Source: UBA4823 sp034436035 (lineage in GTDB: Bacteria; Chloroflexota; Anaerolineae; Anaerolineales; UBA4823). From it: a DNA stretch of 28,854 bases. The notes under the pieces are model-generated. The model searched no databases and was not told the DNA's origin. It saw nothing but the letters and a program-made list of their open reading frames with translations. Position numbers and translations under genes: made by a program. The number at the start of each line of letters is the position of its first letter. Position 1 is the first letter of the stretch. Below are positions 1 to 7,193 of the stretch, piece after piece. The DNA lies in the NCBI GenBank assembly GCA_034436035.1, contig DAOTVW010000040.1, forward strand, positions 1 through 28,854, given 5' to 3'.

Positions 1-1
1 C

Positions 2-658
2 TTTATCCGCATCGTAGATTTCAAGCGCGATAAAATTGGTATCCCAGCACGTGTTGCTGCAATTGAGTATGACCCCAATCGTACAGCCCGCTTAGCATTG
101 CTCAATTATGCCGATGGGGAGAAGCGCTACATTGTTGCTCCCTTAGACTTAAAAGTCGGCGACACGGTCCTTTCGGGTCCACAGGCAGAGATCCGGCCGG
201 GCAATAGCTTGCCAATTTCAAATATTCCTGTAGGAACATTAGTTCATAATATTGAGCTAAAAGTTGGCAAGGGTGGGCAGTTAGTTCGCTCAGCAGGAAG
301 TGCCGCGCAATTATTAGCAAAAGAAGGCGATTATGCACAAATCCGCTTGCCTTCTGGAGAAGTGCGTTTGGTGTTGCAAAAGTGTTATGCTACGATTGGA
401 CAAGTCGGGAATATTGACCACAGTAATGTCAAACTGGGAAAAGCCGGACGAAAGCGTCATATGGGAATTCGACCAACAGTACGAGGAACCGCAATGAGCC
501 CACGCGACCATCCACATGGTGGAGGAGAAGGACGACAACCGGTGGGTATGCCCGGTCCGAAGAGCCCGTGGGGCAAACCGACCCGTGGTTATAAAACTCG
601 ACGCAATAAGACAACTGACAAGTACATTGTCAGACCGCGCAGCAAGAAAAACCGCTAA
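2..658 (+). CDS. rplB: 50S ribosomal protein L2 (5' end missing)
   Basis: L2 is a primary 23S rRNA binder needed for subunit association and the peptidyl transferase centre. The frame is open from the left window edge, so about 55-60 N-terminal residues lie outside; 218 codons remain. The visible part opens with FIRIVDFKRDK and carries the L2 landmarks: EYDPNRTARLA, the GNSLPISNIPVGTLVHNIE segment, GKGGQLVRSAG, VRPTVRGTAMSPRDHPHGGGEGR (conserved histidine loop) and a basic C-terminus ending RPRSKKNR. The apparent TTG start at 98 is internal and is not used here. It is the first gene seen of the S10-type cluster; rplC, rplD and rplW probably lie upstream. The family assignment is certain; only the missing start is uncertain. 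Confidence 0.98.
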   Translation, partial: FIRIVDFKRDKIGIPARVAAIEYDPNRTARLALLNYADGEKRYIVAPLDLKVGDTVLSGPQAEIRPGNSLPISNIPVGTLVHNIELKVGKGGQLVRSAGSAAQLLAKEGDYAQIRLPSGEVRLVLQKCYATIGQVGNIDHSNVKLGKAGRKRHMGIRPTVRGTAMSPRDHPHGGGEGRQPVGMPGPKSPWGKPTRGYKTRRNKTTDKYIVRPRSKKNR

Positions 659-662
659 GCAG

Positions 663-707
663 ATGATGATGGAAGTCGAAACCGGATTTAGAACGTTATG
701 GAGATGA
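663..707 (+). other. putative bridging mini-ORF between rplB and rpsS (14 aa)
   Basis: The frame ATG ATG ATG GAA ... TGA encodes MMMEVETGFRTLWR. It starts 4 nt after the rplB stop and ends 4 nt before the rpsS ATG, so it fills almost the whole 53-nt gap. Its last codons overlap the GGAG that serves rpsS. No homology is recognised. It may couple translation between the two genes or may be chance. Confidence 0.3.
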
Positions 708-711
708 AGTA

Positions 712-990
712 ATGGGACGATCATTAAAGAAAGGTCCGTTTGTTGATCCAAAACTGCTCAGCCGAATTGAGGCGATGAACGAAAAGGGCGAAAAGAAAGT
801 TATCCGAACCTGGAGCCGCGATAGCACAATTTTCCCCCAGATGGTGGGGCATACGATTGCGGTACATGATGGACGGCGACATGTTCCAATATACATTACC
901 GAGAACATGGTCGGGCATAAATTAGGAGAATTCGCCCCAACCCGAACGTTTCGCGGGCATGTGGCTGAGAAGAAGGCGAAGAAAGGTTAA
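712..990 (+). CDS. rpsS: 30S ribosomal protein S19
   Basis: S19 sits in the head of the 30S subunit with S13 and contacts the A-site tRNA region. The 92-residue product has the full family signature: MGRSLKKGPFVD at the N-terminus, then TWSRDSTIFPQMVGHTIAVHDGR, then ENMVGHKLGEFAPTRTFRGH before a short lysine-rich tail. Length is normal for the family. The ATG is preceded by GGAG at 700-703, 8 nt away. It lies 53 nt after rplB and 5 nt before rplV, in the order rplB-rpsS-rplV-rpsC typical of bacteria. No unusual residue was seen. Confidence 0.98.
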   Translation: MGRSLKKGPFVDPKLLSRIEAMNEKGEKKVIRTWSRDSTIFPQMVGHTIAVHDGRRHVPIYITENMVGHKLGEFAPTRTFRGHVAEKKAKKG

Positions 991-995
991 TCGCT

Positions 996-1337
996 ATGAA
1001 TGTAGATATTCGTGCTCATGCAAGTTACGTTCCGTATTCTGCACAGAAAGTGAGATTGTTAGTCGATCTGGTGCGGGGTAAACGGGCTGTGGAGGCGCAA
1101 AATATCCTTCAGTTTGCTCCTCAAGCGGCTGCTACCCCATTGTTGAAACTAATCGATTCAGCGGTTGCGAATGCAGAACAAAATTTTGGCGCCAATCGCA
1201 ATGATTTAGTCATTTATCAAATCTATGCCAACGAAGCTCCGACTCGAAAATGGCGTAAATTTGGAGCGCGTGGGCGATTTAAACCCTGGTTACGTCGCAG
1301 TTCGCATATCACTGTTGTTCTGCGCGAGACGGAGTAA
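996..1337 (+). CDS. rplV: 50S ribosomal protein L22
   Basis: L22 binds 23S rRNA and its beta-hairpin lines the peptide exit tunnel near the macrolide site. The 113-residue sequence has YVPYSAQKVRLLVDLVRGK near the N-terminus, the central SAVANAEQNFGAN helix and a conserved C-terminal part (GARGRFKPWLRRSSHITVVL) that holds the hairpin tip. Length is standard. It starts 5 nt after rpsS and ends 18 nt before rpsC, whose Shine-Dalgarno (AAGGAGAAGG) is in that gap. No tunnel-loop deletion of the macrolide-resistance kind was noticed, but I did not align it. Confidence 0.97.
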   Translation: MNVDIRAHASYVPYSAQKVRLLVDLVRGKRAVEAQNILQFAPQAAATPLLKLIDSAVANAEQNFGANRNDLVIYQIYANEAPTRKWRKFGARGRFKPWLRRSSHITVVLRETE

Positions 1338-1355
1338 TCCTACAAGGAGAAGGTT

Positions 1356-2033
1356 ATGGGTCGTAAAGTACATCCGATTGGTTTTCGTTTGAAAATCAAC
1401 AAAACCTGGGAAGGTCGTTGGTATGCAGAAGGGAAAGAATATGTAGACCAATTACACCAGGATTTTAAAATCCGTGAAATTGTCCGCAATGAAGCGCCTC
1501 GAGCGGGTGTCTCGCGCATCGATATCGAGAGATTCCCTGGGAAAGTTAAAGTGGTAGTCAATACCGCAAAACCAGGAATTCTCATCGGGCGGAAGGGCGA
1601 AAGCGTAAAGAAAATGCGCACCGAATTGGAAGCATTGGTGGGGAAGAAGATTGATCTCGAAATCAAGGAGATCAAATACCCGGACCTGGATGCTTATCTG
1701 GTGGCAACGACGATTGCTGAACAACTGGAACGGCGTATATCCTACCAACGGGCAATGAAAAAAGCCATGCAGCAAGCCATGCGCCAGGGTGCACAGGGAA
1801 TTCGTGTGGAAGTTGGGGGACGGTTGAGCGGTGCGGAAATGGCTCGTTCGGTAAATATGCGCGAAGGTCAAGTACCCCGTCAAACATTGCGGGCTGATAT
1901 TGATTTTGCGAAAACCACCGCGCTAACCACTTATGGAATTATAGGGGTTAAAGTGTGGATTTACCGCGGGGAAGCACAACTTGAGACTGAAGAAACAGTT
2001 GAGGCAACCGAGGGAGTATATGTTAGTGAATAA
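1356..2033 (+). CDS. rpsC: 30S ribosomal protein S3
   Basis: S3 is at the mRNA entry side of the 30S head and takes part in mRNA unwinding. The 225-residue product begins MGRKVHPIGFRL, as in the family. It contains a type II KH domain with the GXXG loop at G78-R-K-G81, and a C-terminal S3 domain with the GAQGIRVEVGGRLSGAEMAR stretch and the GVKVWIYRGE motif. The short acidic tail (ETEETVEATEG) ends at residue 225. A 75-nt gap follows before rplP, large for this cluster, and an open frame starting inside the rpsC tail crosses it. Confidence 0.98.
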   Translation: MGRKVHPIGFRLKINKTWEGRWYAEGKEYVDQLHQDFKIREIVRNEAPRAGVSRIDIERFPGKVKVVVNTAKPGILIGRKGESVKKMRTELEALVGKKIDLEIKEIKYPDLDAYLVATTIAEQLERRISYQRAMKKAMQQAMRQGAQGIRVEVGGRLSGAEMARSVNMREGQVPRQTLRADIDFAKTTALTTYGIIGVKVWIYRGEAQLETEETVEATEGVYVSE

Positions 2034-2115
2034 AAATACGTTCTGGCGTAAGATGCGTTTTGGAACGAATACGCTGGACGAAAAGATGATTATGATGAGG
2101 GTGCAATTATGTTGA
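2020..2115 (+). other. putative bridging mini-ORF between rpsC and rplP (31 aa)
   Basis: An ATG at 2020, inside the last codons of rpsC and directly after an AGGGAG, opens a frame that crosses the 75-nt gap and stops with TGA at 2113-2115, 7 nt inside rplP. A later in-frame GTG (2026) or ATG (2053) could also start it. The product begins MLVNKNTFWRKMRF and ends MRVQLC, with no recognised family. Its AGGGAG-to-ATG spacing (3 nt) is tight. Treat as a hypothesis. Confidence 0.27.
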
Positions 2116-2540
2116 TGCCAAAGCGTGTTAAATGGCGCAAGCAAATGCGCGGTCGCATGAAAGGGAAAGCCTACCGAGGTGCAGAAGTTACCTTCGGGGA
2201 TTTCGGGCTGCAAGCTTTAGAACCAGGGTGGGTAACTGCCCGCCAGATCGAAGCCGCCCGTCGTGCTATCGTTCGTGCAATGCGCCGCCGTGGAAAAATT
2301 TGGATTCGGATTTTCCCGGATAAACCTTATACCCAAAAGCCTGCTGAAACGCGGATGGGTAAAGGGAAAGGGAATGTGGAATATTGGGTAGCTGTCGTCA
2401 AACCGGGACGAATCATGTTCGAGGTAGGCGGTGGTTTACCTGAGGAAGTGGCATTGGAAGCTTTAAAACTTGCTCAATATAAATTCTCGATAAAGACGAA
2501 GATCGTAGGCCGTTATGAGAGAGCAGGAGGCGAAGCATGA
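2109..2540 (+). CDS. rplP: 50S ribosomal protein L16
   Basis: L16 helps form the A-site tRNA binding region of the 50S subunit. The product is 143 residues, typical length, beginning MLMPKRVKWRKQMRGRMKG. It shows FGDFGLQALEPGWVTARQIEAARRA, IWIRIFPDKPYTQKPAETRMGKGKGNVEYWVAVVKPG and the EALKLAQYKFSIKTKIV C-terminal region. The start used is the first of two in-frame ATGs (2109, 2115), giving the usual MLMPKR start. The stop codon overlaps the rpmC start by 4 nt (ATGA), so rplP and rpmC are likely translationally coupled. Confidence 0.98.
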   Translation: MLMPKRVKWRKQMRGRMKGKAYRGAEVTFGDFGLQALEPGWVTARQIEAARRAIVRAMRRRGKIWIRIFPDKPYTQKPAETRMGKGKGNVEYWVAVVKPGRIMFEVGGGLPEEVALEALKLAQYKFSIKTKIVGRYERAGGEA

Positions 2541-2746
2541 AGCTAGAGGAAATTCGAGCGTTATCTGATCAGGAGTTGAAAACGAAAATTGATGAAGCTC
2601 GCAAAGAGTTAATGAATTTTCGCTTTCAGATGGCAATGGGAAATTTACCTGATTATACTCGGCTAAAACAAACTCGGCGTTTGATCGCCCGCTTCCTGAC
2701 CGTTCAACGAGAACGCCAATTAGCGGTGAAGGAAGGTGCTAAATGA
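2537..2746 (+). CDS. rpmC: 50S ribosomal protein L29
   Basis: L29 is a small two-helix protein next to the exit tunnel and contributes to the docking site for SRP and trigger factor. The 69-residue sequence begins MKLEEIRALSDQELKTKIDEARKE and contains the NFRFQMAMGNLPDYTRLKQTRRLIAR helix pair typical of L29. Length is normal. It overlaps rplP upstream and rpsQ downstream by 4 nt each (ATGA both times), so rplP-rpmC-rpsQ-rplN form a chain of overlapping genes that are probably translated by termination and re-initiation. Confidence 0.97.
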   Translation: MKLEEIRALSDQELKTKIDEARKELMNFRFQMAMGNLPDYTRLKQTRRLIARFLTVQRERQLAVKEGAK

Positions 2747-3027
2747 ATACAAGACGAAGAATGACCGGGGTTGTAAAGAGTAATAAGATGGATAAGACTG
2801 TGGTTGTCGAAGTCAGCCGCACCTATGTTCATCGGCTTTACAAAAAAGTGGTGCGTAGCAGTAAACGGATTATGGCTCACGACGAGTTAAATTGTCAAAT
2901 TGGTGACCAGGTCGTCGTTGTGGAAAGCAAGCCAATCTCGCGCAATAAACATTGGGTTGTGGAAAAAATCCTTCGCCATGAAATCGGGTCGGAAAAATCG
3001 GAAAGCGTGAAGGAGATGGCCGTATGA
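2743..3027 (+). CDS. rpsQ: 30S ribosomal protein S17
   Basis: S17 is an OB-fold protein that binds 16S rRNA early in 30S assembly. The 94-residue product has MTGVVKSNKMDKTVVVEVSRTYVHRLYKKVVRSSKRIMAHDE, then GDQVVVVESKPISRNKHWVVEKIL, matching the S17 core. The C-terminus (RHEIGSEKSESVKEMAV) is a little longer than in minimal S17 proteins. It overlaps rpmC and rplN by 4 nt each. A short N-terminal MNTRRR extension precedes the core; no alternative start was better placed. Confidence 0.97.
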   Translation: MNTRRRMTGVVKSNKMDKTVVVEVSRTYVHRLYKKVVRSSKRIMAHDELNCQIGDQVVVVESKPISRNKHWVVEKILRHEIGSEKSESVKEMAV

Positions 3028-3395
3028 TCCAGCAAGAGACCCGTTTAAAAGTTGCAGATAATAGTGGCGCCCGCGAGTTGTTGGTTATTCATATCATGGG
3101 CGGCTCCACTCGGCGCTATGGCGCGGTGGGTGATGTGGTTGTTGCAACCGTGAAATCTGCTTCACCGCACGGAGCGGTAAAAAAGAGTGAAATTGTCAAA
3201 GCGGTTGTCGTGCGTTGTGCCAAACAATGGCGGCGCGAGGATGGATCCTATATCCGCTTTGATGACAATGCGGCTGTCATTCTGGATACCGATGGAAAAA
3301 ATCCAAAAGGGACACGCATCTTTGGCCCGGTTGCGCGTGAACTCCGTGAAAAAGGCTTCATGAAAATCGTCTCACTTGCACCAGAGGTTTTGTGA
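3024..3395 (+). CDS. rplN: 50S ribosomal protein L14
   Basis: L14 binds 23S rRNA at the subunit interface, forms bridges to the 30S subunit, and is the docking site of the RsfS silencing factor. The 123-residue sequence starts MIQQETRLKVADNSGARELLVIHIMGG and includes GDVVVATVKSASPHGAVKKSEIVKAVVVR, DGSYIRFDDNAAVILD and KGTRIFGPVARELREKGFMKIVSLAPEVL, a complete match to the family. Its ATG overlaps the rpsQ stop by 4 nt. It marks the start of the spc-type part of the cluster. Confidence 0.98.
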   Translation: MIQQETRLKVADNSGARELLVIHIMGGSTRRYGAVGDVVVATVKSASPHGAVKKSEIVKAVVVRCAKQWRREDGSYIRFDDNAAVILDTDGKNPKGTRIFGPVARELREKGFMKIVSLAPEVL

Positions 3396-3421
3396 GAATG
3401 GGAAAAGAAGGAGTATCAGCC

Positions 3422-3751
3422 GTGAAGGTGAAAATTAGAAAAGGCGATAAAGTCGAAGTGATTTCGGGTCGGGAGGTAGACCGCGGTAAACGCGGTGAGG
3501 TAATTAAAGTTTTGCCTGATACCCATCGGGTGGTTGTGCAAGGAATAAATATTCGCAAGAAGCATCAGCGCCCCGTTGAGTCGCAAGGGCGAAATATTAC
3601 CCCCGGAATTGTGGAATTTGAAAGCCCGATTCATGTTTCGAATGTCATGTTGGTTTGCCCAAAGTGTGACAAACCCACCCGGGTAGGATTTCAACGCGAA
3701 GGCGAAGAAGTCCATCGTGTGTGCAAGCATTGCCAGGCGTGGATTGACTAA
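3422..3751 (+). CDS. rplX: 50S ribosomal protein L24
   Basis: L24 is an assembly-initiating 23S rRNA protein with a KOW motif. I place the start at the GTG at 3422 (109 aa, MKVKIRKGDKVEVISG), because AAGGAG at 3408-3413 sits 8 nt upstream and L24 proteins usually begin this way. A longer in-frame start at 3392 would overlap rplN and add ten residues. The KOW region (GDKVEVISGREVDRGKRGEVIKVLP) is followed by GINIRKKHQRP and the VMLVCPKCDKPTRVGF part, which contains a CxxC pair. With HRVCKHC nearer the C-terminus it makes four cysteines that could bind zinc, as in some L24 proteins. Confidence 0.95.
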   Translation: MKVKIRKGDKVEVISGREVDRGKRGEVIKVLPDTHRVVVQGINIRKKHQRPVESQGRNITPGIVEFESPIHVSNVMLVCPKCDKPTRVGFQREGEEVHRVCKHCQAWID

Positions 3752-3770
3752 GGGTAATTGGGAGTAAGTT

Positions 3771-4316
3771 ATGAATCATATGAGAGAAAGATACCAAAAA
3801 GAAGTAGCGCCAGCTCTACTGAAAACTTTAAACCTTGACAATGTAATGCAAATTCCCAAGGTTAAAAAAGTAGTGGTAAATGTTGGCGTTGGTGAAGCTT
3901 TAGATAATCCAAAAGCTTTAGAAGCTGCGGTAGAAGATATTACTAAAATAACCGGGCAGAAACCGATTGTCACGAAAGCGCGGAAAAGTATCGCCAACTT
4001 CAAGTTACGAGAAGGAAGAGCGATTGGTGTCAAGGTGACCTTGCGGGGAGAACGCATGTGGGATTTTCTGGATCGGCTTATTAATATTGCGTTGCCACGT
4101 GTGCGCGATTTTAGAGGAGTACCTACGGACGCATTTGATGGACGGGGTAACTATACATTAGGATTGCGGGAGCAATTGGTATTCCCCGAGATTGATTACG
4201 ATAAGATCGATAAACTACGCGGACTCGAGATTAGCATTATCACCTCGGCGCGCACCGATGAAGAAGGCAGACAGTTACTAAAACTTTTGGGAATGCCCTT
4301 TAAGAAGGATGGGTAA
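3771..4316 (+). CDS. rplE: 50S ribosomal protein L5
   Basis: L5 binds 5S rRNA in the central protuberance and contacts the P-site tRNA. The 181-residue product begins MNHMRERYQKEVAPALLKTL and contains IPKVKKVVVNVGVGEALDNPKALEAAVEDI, TGQKPIVTKARKSIANFKLREG, and the DFRGVPTDAFDGRGNYTLGLREQLVFPEIDYDKID signature. Length is typical (about 180). The ATG at 3771 is preceded by GGAG 6 nt upstream; an ATG three codons later is an alternative. It is followed after 3 nt by rpsZ, as in many bacteria with the zinc-binding S14. Confidence 0.98.
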   Translation: MNHMRERYQKEVAPALLKTLNLDNVMQIPKVKKVVVNVGVGEALDNPKALEAAVEDITKITGQKPIVTKARKSIANFKLREGRAIGVKVTLRGERMWDFLDRLINIALPRVRDFRGVPTDAFDGRGNYTLGLREQLVFPEIDYDKIDKLRGLEISIITSARTDEEGRQLLKLLGMPFKKDG

Positions 4317-4319
4317 ACG

Positions 4320-4502
4320 ATGGCGAAAAAATCAATGATTATTCGAGAAACAAGACGCAAGTACCCTAATCGTGTACGCAATCGCTGTAAAATTTGTGGC
4401 CGCCCACGAGGCTATTACCGACGTTTTGGGTTGTGCCGGATTTGCTTCCGCGAACTAGCATTGCAGGGCAAAATCCCCGGCGTAGTCAAGTCATCGTGGT
4501 AG
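4320..4502 (+). CDS. rpsZ: 30S ribosomal protein S14, zinc-binding type
   Basis: This is the short S14 form of the 30S head. The 60-residue product has two CxxC pairs, C23/C26 and C39/C42, that make a zinc ribbon (RCKICGRPRGYYRRFGLCRICFRELA), and the conserved C-terminus GKIPGVVKSSW. The zinc-free S14 form is about 90-100 residues and lacks these cysteines. The start ATG is only 3 nt after the rplE stop. Together with the cysteine-bearing S4 and L36 of this window it shows a zinc-dependent ribosomal protein set; a zinc-independent paralogue could exist elsewhere but cannot be seen here. Confidence 0.98.
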   Translation: MAKKSMIIRETRRKYPNRVRNRCKICGRPRGYYRRFGLCRICFRELALQGKIPGVVKSSW

Positions 4503-4521
4503 ACGGATGGAGAGGTGAAAT

Positions 4522-4935
4522 ATGAGTGTTAATGATCCGATAGCAGATATGCTAACTCGCATCCGCAATGCGATCATGGCTGGACACCCAACGGTGGCAT
4601 TGCCGAGCTCAAAGCTGAAAGTTGCTATTGCAAAGATATTGCATGAAGAAGGCTACATCAGCAATTATGAAGTAGTGGAAGGCAAAAGCGGCGCTCAAAA
4701 GGTATTGCGCATCCAGCTTAAATATGTTGGTGAGCGACGTAATCGCCGCCCCGTTATCAGTGGGTTGGAACGAGTGAGCCGACCAGGACGCCGAGTTTAT
4801 ACCGGAAAGGGAGAGATCCCGTGGGTCTTGTCCGGGATTGGTGTTGCCATCCTATCCACTCCAAAAGGGGTGATGACAGGAAAACGCGCCCGTCAACTGG
4901 GAGTCGGCGGAGAAGTGATTTGCAAAGTATGGTAA
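4522..4935 (+). CDS. rpsH: 30S ribosomal protein S8
   Basis: S8 organises the central domain of 16S rRNA, and in some bacteria it represses the spc operon by binding its mRNA. The product is 137 residues: MSVNDPIADMLTRIRNAIMAGH, then VAIAKILHEEGYISNYEVVE, a GERRNRRPVISGLERVSRPGRRVYTG region, and GIGVAILSTPKGVMTGKRARQLGVGGEVICKVW, complete and normal in length. No S8 mRNA target was looked for structurally. A 75-nt gap follows, holding an open frame from the overlapping ATG at 4929 to 5006. Confidence 0.98.
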   Translation: MSVNDPIADMLTRIRNAIMAGHPTVALPSSKLKVAIAKILHEEGYISNYEVVEGKSGAQKVLRIQLKYVGERRNRRPVISGLERVSRPGRRVYTGKGEIPWVLSGIGVAILSTPKGVMTGKRARQLGVGGEVICKVW

Positions 4936-5006
4936 ATCAACAACAAGCTGGATTAATTCGAATGATAATCAAAACGAATCAGAAAACAGCTTGTAAGGAG
5001 GTATGA
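4929..5006 (+). other. putative bridging mini-ORF between rpsH and rplF (25 aa)
   Basis: An ATG at 4929-4931 overlaps the rpsH stop (ATGGTAA arrangement) and opens a frame that runs through the 75-nt gap to a TGA at 5004-5006, 4 nt before the rplF GTG. It begins MVNQQQAGLIRM and ends QKTACKEV. The strong AAGGAGGT of rplF lies inside its last codons, as expected for a translational relay. No homology known. Confidence 0.33.
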
Positions 5007-5010
5007 AAGA

Positions 5011-5553
5011 GTGTCACGTATAGGTCGTATGCCAGTAGTTGTACCAAAAGGTGTCGAGGTAGATATCAAAGGATCCTCGATTCATGTCAAAGGTCCCAAG
5101 GGTGAACTACAGCATACCTTTCCGGCGGATATGATGGTTTCGTATGAAGAAGGGCAGATATTAGTGAAGCGACCTTCAGATGAAAACCATCACCGGGCTC
5201 TGCACGGGATGACACGAGCCCTCATCCAGAATATGGTGACTGGGGTTAGTGCAGGCTTTGAAAGGGTGTTGGAAGTCAACGGTGTGGGTTACCGAGCTGA
5301 AATGGATGGAAATACATTAGTATTGTATGTCGGATATTCGCATCCAGTGAGAATGGAACCGCCTGAAGGAATTGCTTTTGAAGTAGATGCGAAAACTCGA
5401 CAAATTAAAGTAAAAGGCTTCGATAAGCAGTTCGTTGGGCAGATTGCAGCGAATATTCGTAGTGTCCGACCGCCCGAACCATATAAAGGCAAGGGTATTC
5501 GATATATAGATGAAACCATCCGGCGAAAAGCTGGAAAAGCAGGTAAGGTGTAG
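5011..5553 (+). CDS. rplF: 50S ribosomal protein L6
   Basis: L6 is a two-domain 23S rRNA protein near the factor-binding site of the large subunit. The product is 180 residues and starts with GTG (MSRIGRMPVVVPKGV). It holds the DIKGSSIHVKGPKGEL repeat unit, HGMTRALIQNMVTGVSAGFERVLEVNGVGYRAE, and the C-terminal signature GQIAANIRSVRPPEPYKGKGIRY. The Shine-Dalgarno AAGGAGGT at 4995-5002 is among the best in the window and supports this start. The stop is followed 4 nt later by rplR. Confidence 0.98.
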   Translation: MSRIGRMPVVVPKGVEVDIKGSSIHVKGPKGELQHTFPADMMVSYEEGQILVKRPSDENHHRALHGMTRALIQNMVTGVSAGFERVLEVNGVGYRAEMDGNTLVLYVGYSHPVRMEPPEGIAFEVDAKTRQIKVKGFDKQFVGQIAANIRSVRPPEPYKGKGIRYIDETIRRKAGKAGKV

Positions 5554-5557
5554 TGTT

Positions 5558-5926
5558 ATGAGTACGAACAAATCTAGAGCTGAAAAACGAATACGCAGAC
5601 ATATGCATGTGCGCAAGACTGTCTCCGGAACGCCTGAACGTCCGCGCTTGAATGTCTTCCGCAGTGTTGCTGAGATTTATGCCCAGGTCATTGACGACAC
5701 CGTTGGGCGTACTTTAGCAGCTGCTTCGAGCATTGATCATGAATTACGAGATCAAATGCAAGGGCTGAAGAAATCGGAACAAGCTCGTTTGGTAGGTTTG
5801 GCGGTTGCAAAACGTGCAAAGGCAAATGGTATCCAAAAAGTGGTCTTTGATCGCGGTGGTTATCGCTACATCGGACGAGTAAAAGCATTAGCGGACGGAG
5901 CGCGTGAAGGTGGTTTGGAGTTTTAA
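5558..5926 (+). CDS. rplR: 50S ribosomal protein L18
   Basis: L18 binds 5S rRNA with L5 in the central protuberance. Starting at ATG 5558 gives 122 residues (MSTNKSRAEKRIRRHMHVRKTVSGT), matching the family. A longer in-frame ORF from 5510 overlaps rplF and is not used. Landmarks are ERPRLNVFRSVAEIYAQVIDD, TLAAASSIDHEL and the C-terminal VVFDRGGYRYIGRVKALADGAREGGLEF. Only a weak AAGGTG lies upstream, at the end of rplF, and the start is 4 nt after the rplF stop, so coupling is likely. Confidence 0.97.
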   Translation: MSTNKSRAEKRIRRHMHVRKTVSGTPERPRLNVFRSVAEIYAQVIDDTVGRTLAAASSIDHELRDQMQGLKKSEQARLVGLAVAKRAKANGIQKVVFDRGGYRYIGRVKALADGAREGGLEF

Positions 5927-5962
5927 GCTCCATAATATACAACGCGCTGGATGGAGAAAATT

Positions 5963-6487
5963 ATGACCGATTATATTGAGTTTGAACAAGAATTTGACGA
6001 ACGGATTGTGGAAATCGCTCGAGTGGCGAAAGTAGTAAAGGGCGGGCGCCGCTTTTCCTTTCGGGTAACCGTTGTGGTTGGAGATAACCGTGGTCAGGTT
6101 GGCATAGGAATAGGAAAGGCAAACGCTGTGCAGGATGCGATGCGAAAAGCCGTAGAACGCGGACGCAAGAACATGCACAAAGTCGCTCTATACGATACCA
6201 CTATACCCCATGAGATTATTGGAAAAGTTGGTGGAGCCCAAGTATTGCTCAAACCAGCTTCACGTGGAACTGGAGTTATCGCTGGAGGCGGGGTTCGCGC
6301 AGTATTGGAAGCCGCTGGTGTTTCGGATATCCTCACCAAATCGCTTGGCAGTAGTAACTTGTTAAATGTTGTGAAAGCCACAATGGTCGCATTAGACCAT
6401 TTGAAGGATCCAAAAGAAGAAGCTGCCCGGCGTGGTAAGAATGTTGCCGAAGTAACTCCTTTCTGGGATCGGAGGAAAAATGCCTGA
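5963..6487 (+). CDS. rpsE: 30S ribosomal protein S5
   Basis: S5 is at the 30S mRNA entry and decoding region and affects translational accuracy. I choose the ATG at 5963 (174 aa, MTDYIEFEQEFDERIV), because GGAG at 5953-5956 is 6 nt upstream. An ATG at 5951 would use the same GGAG as coding sequence and has no good site of its own. The N-terminal double-stranded RNA-binding part (VAKVVKGGRRFSFRVTVVVGD...GIGIGKANAV) and the C-terminal GTGVIAGGGVRAVLEAAGVSDILTKSLGS motif are complete. The 3' end overlaps rpmD by 8 nt. Confidence 0.97.
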   Translation: MTDYIEFEQEFDERIVEIARVAKVVKGGRRFSFRVTVVVGDNRGQVGIGIGKANAVQDAMRKAVERGRKNMHKVALYDTTIPHEIIGKVGGAQVLLKPASRGTGVIAGGGVRAVLEAAGVSDILTKSLGSSNLLNVVKATMVALDHLKDPKEEAARRGKNVAEVTPFWDRRKNA

Positions 6488-6680
6488 GAATACTTCTGAA
6501 AATGTCAAAACGATACGAATCACATTGAAAAGAAGTGCAATCGGATACCCGCAGCGTCAAAAGGATACGATCCGGGCATTGGGTTTGAAAAAGCTCAACC
6601 AAACCGTTGAGCATGTTGATAGCGCAGCTTTGCGCGGGATGATTGCGAAAGTAATTCATTTGGTTGAAGTGGAAGAATGA
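6480..6680 (+). CDS. rpmD: 50S ribosomal protein L30
   Basis: L30 is a small 23S rRNA protein of the large subunit; it is dispensable or absent in some bacteria. The 66-residue product begins MPENTSENVKTIRITLKRSAIGYP, then QRQKDTIRALGLKKLNQTVEHVDSAALRGMIAKVIHLVEVEE, matching the L30 core with a slightly extended N-terminus. It overlaps rpsE by 8 nt upstream (start within the last rpsE codons) and rplO by 4 nt downstream (ATGA). GATCGGAGG within the rpsE tail can serve as its Shine-Dalgarno. Position between S5 and L15 is the standard spc arrangement. Confidence 0.96.
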   Translation: MPENTSENVKTIRITLKRSAIGYPQRQKDTIRALGLKKLNQTVEHVDSAALRGMIAKVIHLVEVEE

Positions 6681-7138
6681 ATATGAAACTGCATGATTTA
6701 AAACCTCAAGAAGGATCGAAGAAAGATCGGAAACGAGTTGGGCGAGGTATTTCGGCTGGCCAAGGGAAGACTGCTGGCCGCGGCACGAAAGGACAGGGAG
6801 CTCGTTCTGGTGGCGGTACGCGTTTGTACCATCAAGGCGGAAACTTACCATTCTTTCGGCGACTACCGTTTATTCGTGGTAAAGGCTTCACACCGATAAA
6901 TCGAGTGGAGTTTAATGAAGTTAATTTAGACCAATTAAAATCCTTCGAAGCTGGCAGTGAAGTGACCCCACAAACATTAATCGAAGCACGTTTATTACGC
7001 GATCCTCGCAAACCGGTGGTGATTCTGGGGCGAGGAGATTTGAATGTTGCATTAAAAGTGAAAGCTCATCGTGTAACGAAAGGTGCGCAATCGAAGATTG
7101 AAGCAGCTGGTGGTAGTGTTGAAATATTGGAATCGTAA
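6677..7138 (+). CDS. rplO: 50S ribosomal protein L15
   Basis: L15 is a late-assembly 23S rRNA protein. The 153-residue product begins MNMKLHDLKPQEGSKKDRKRVGRGISAGQGKTAGRGTKGQGARSGGG, the glycine/arginine-rich N-terminal extension of L15, then the conserved RRLPFIRGKGFTPINRVEFNEVNL and a C-terminal KVKAHRVTKGAQSKIEAAGGSVEIL. The ATG at 6677 overlaps the rpmD stop (ATGA); a second ATG two codons later is the more common family start, so the true N-terminus is uncertain by two residues. A 51-nt gap separates it from secY. Confidence 0.97.
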   Translation: MNMKLHDLKPQEGSKKDRKRVGRGISAGQGKTAGRGTKGQGARSGGGTRLYHQGGNLPFFRRLPFIRGKGFTPINRVEFNEVNLDQLKSFEAGSEVTPQTLIEARLLRDPRKPVVILGRGDLNVALKVKAHRVTKGAQSKIEAAGGSVEILES

Positions 7139-7142
7139 AGAG

Positions 7143-7193
7143 ATGCTGCCTGATGAATTTATTCTAGGTCAACAAAAGGAGCCCGCTTTATGA
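7143..7193 (+). other. putative bridging mini-ORF between rplO and secY (16 aa)
   Basis: The frame encodes MLPDEFILGQQKEPAL. It starts 4 nt after the rplO stop and its TGA overlaps the secY ATG by 4 nt (ATGA), so it fills the entire 51-nt gap. The AAGGAG of secY is inside it. ATGA overlaps are the common form of translational coupling. It has no recognised homologue; translation is unproven. Confidence 0.35.

Noticed and set aside
314..751. A 145-codon - strand frame opposite rplB, and similar antisense frames under rpsC, rplR/rpsE and adk.
   Set aside because: They lie opposite certain ribosomal or housekeeping genes, with no recognisable protein family or own ribosome-binding site.
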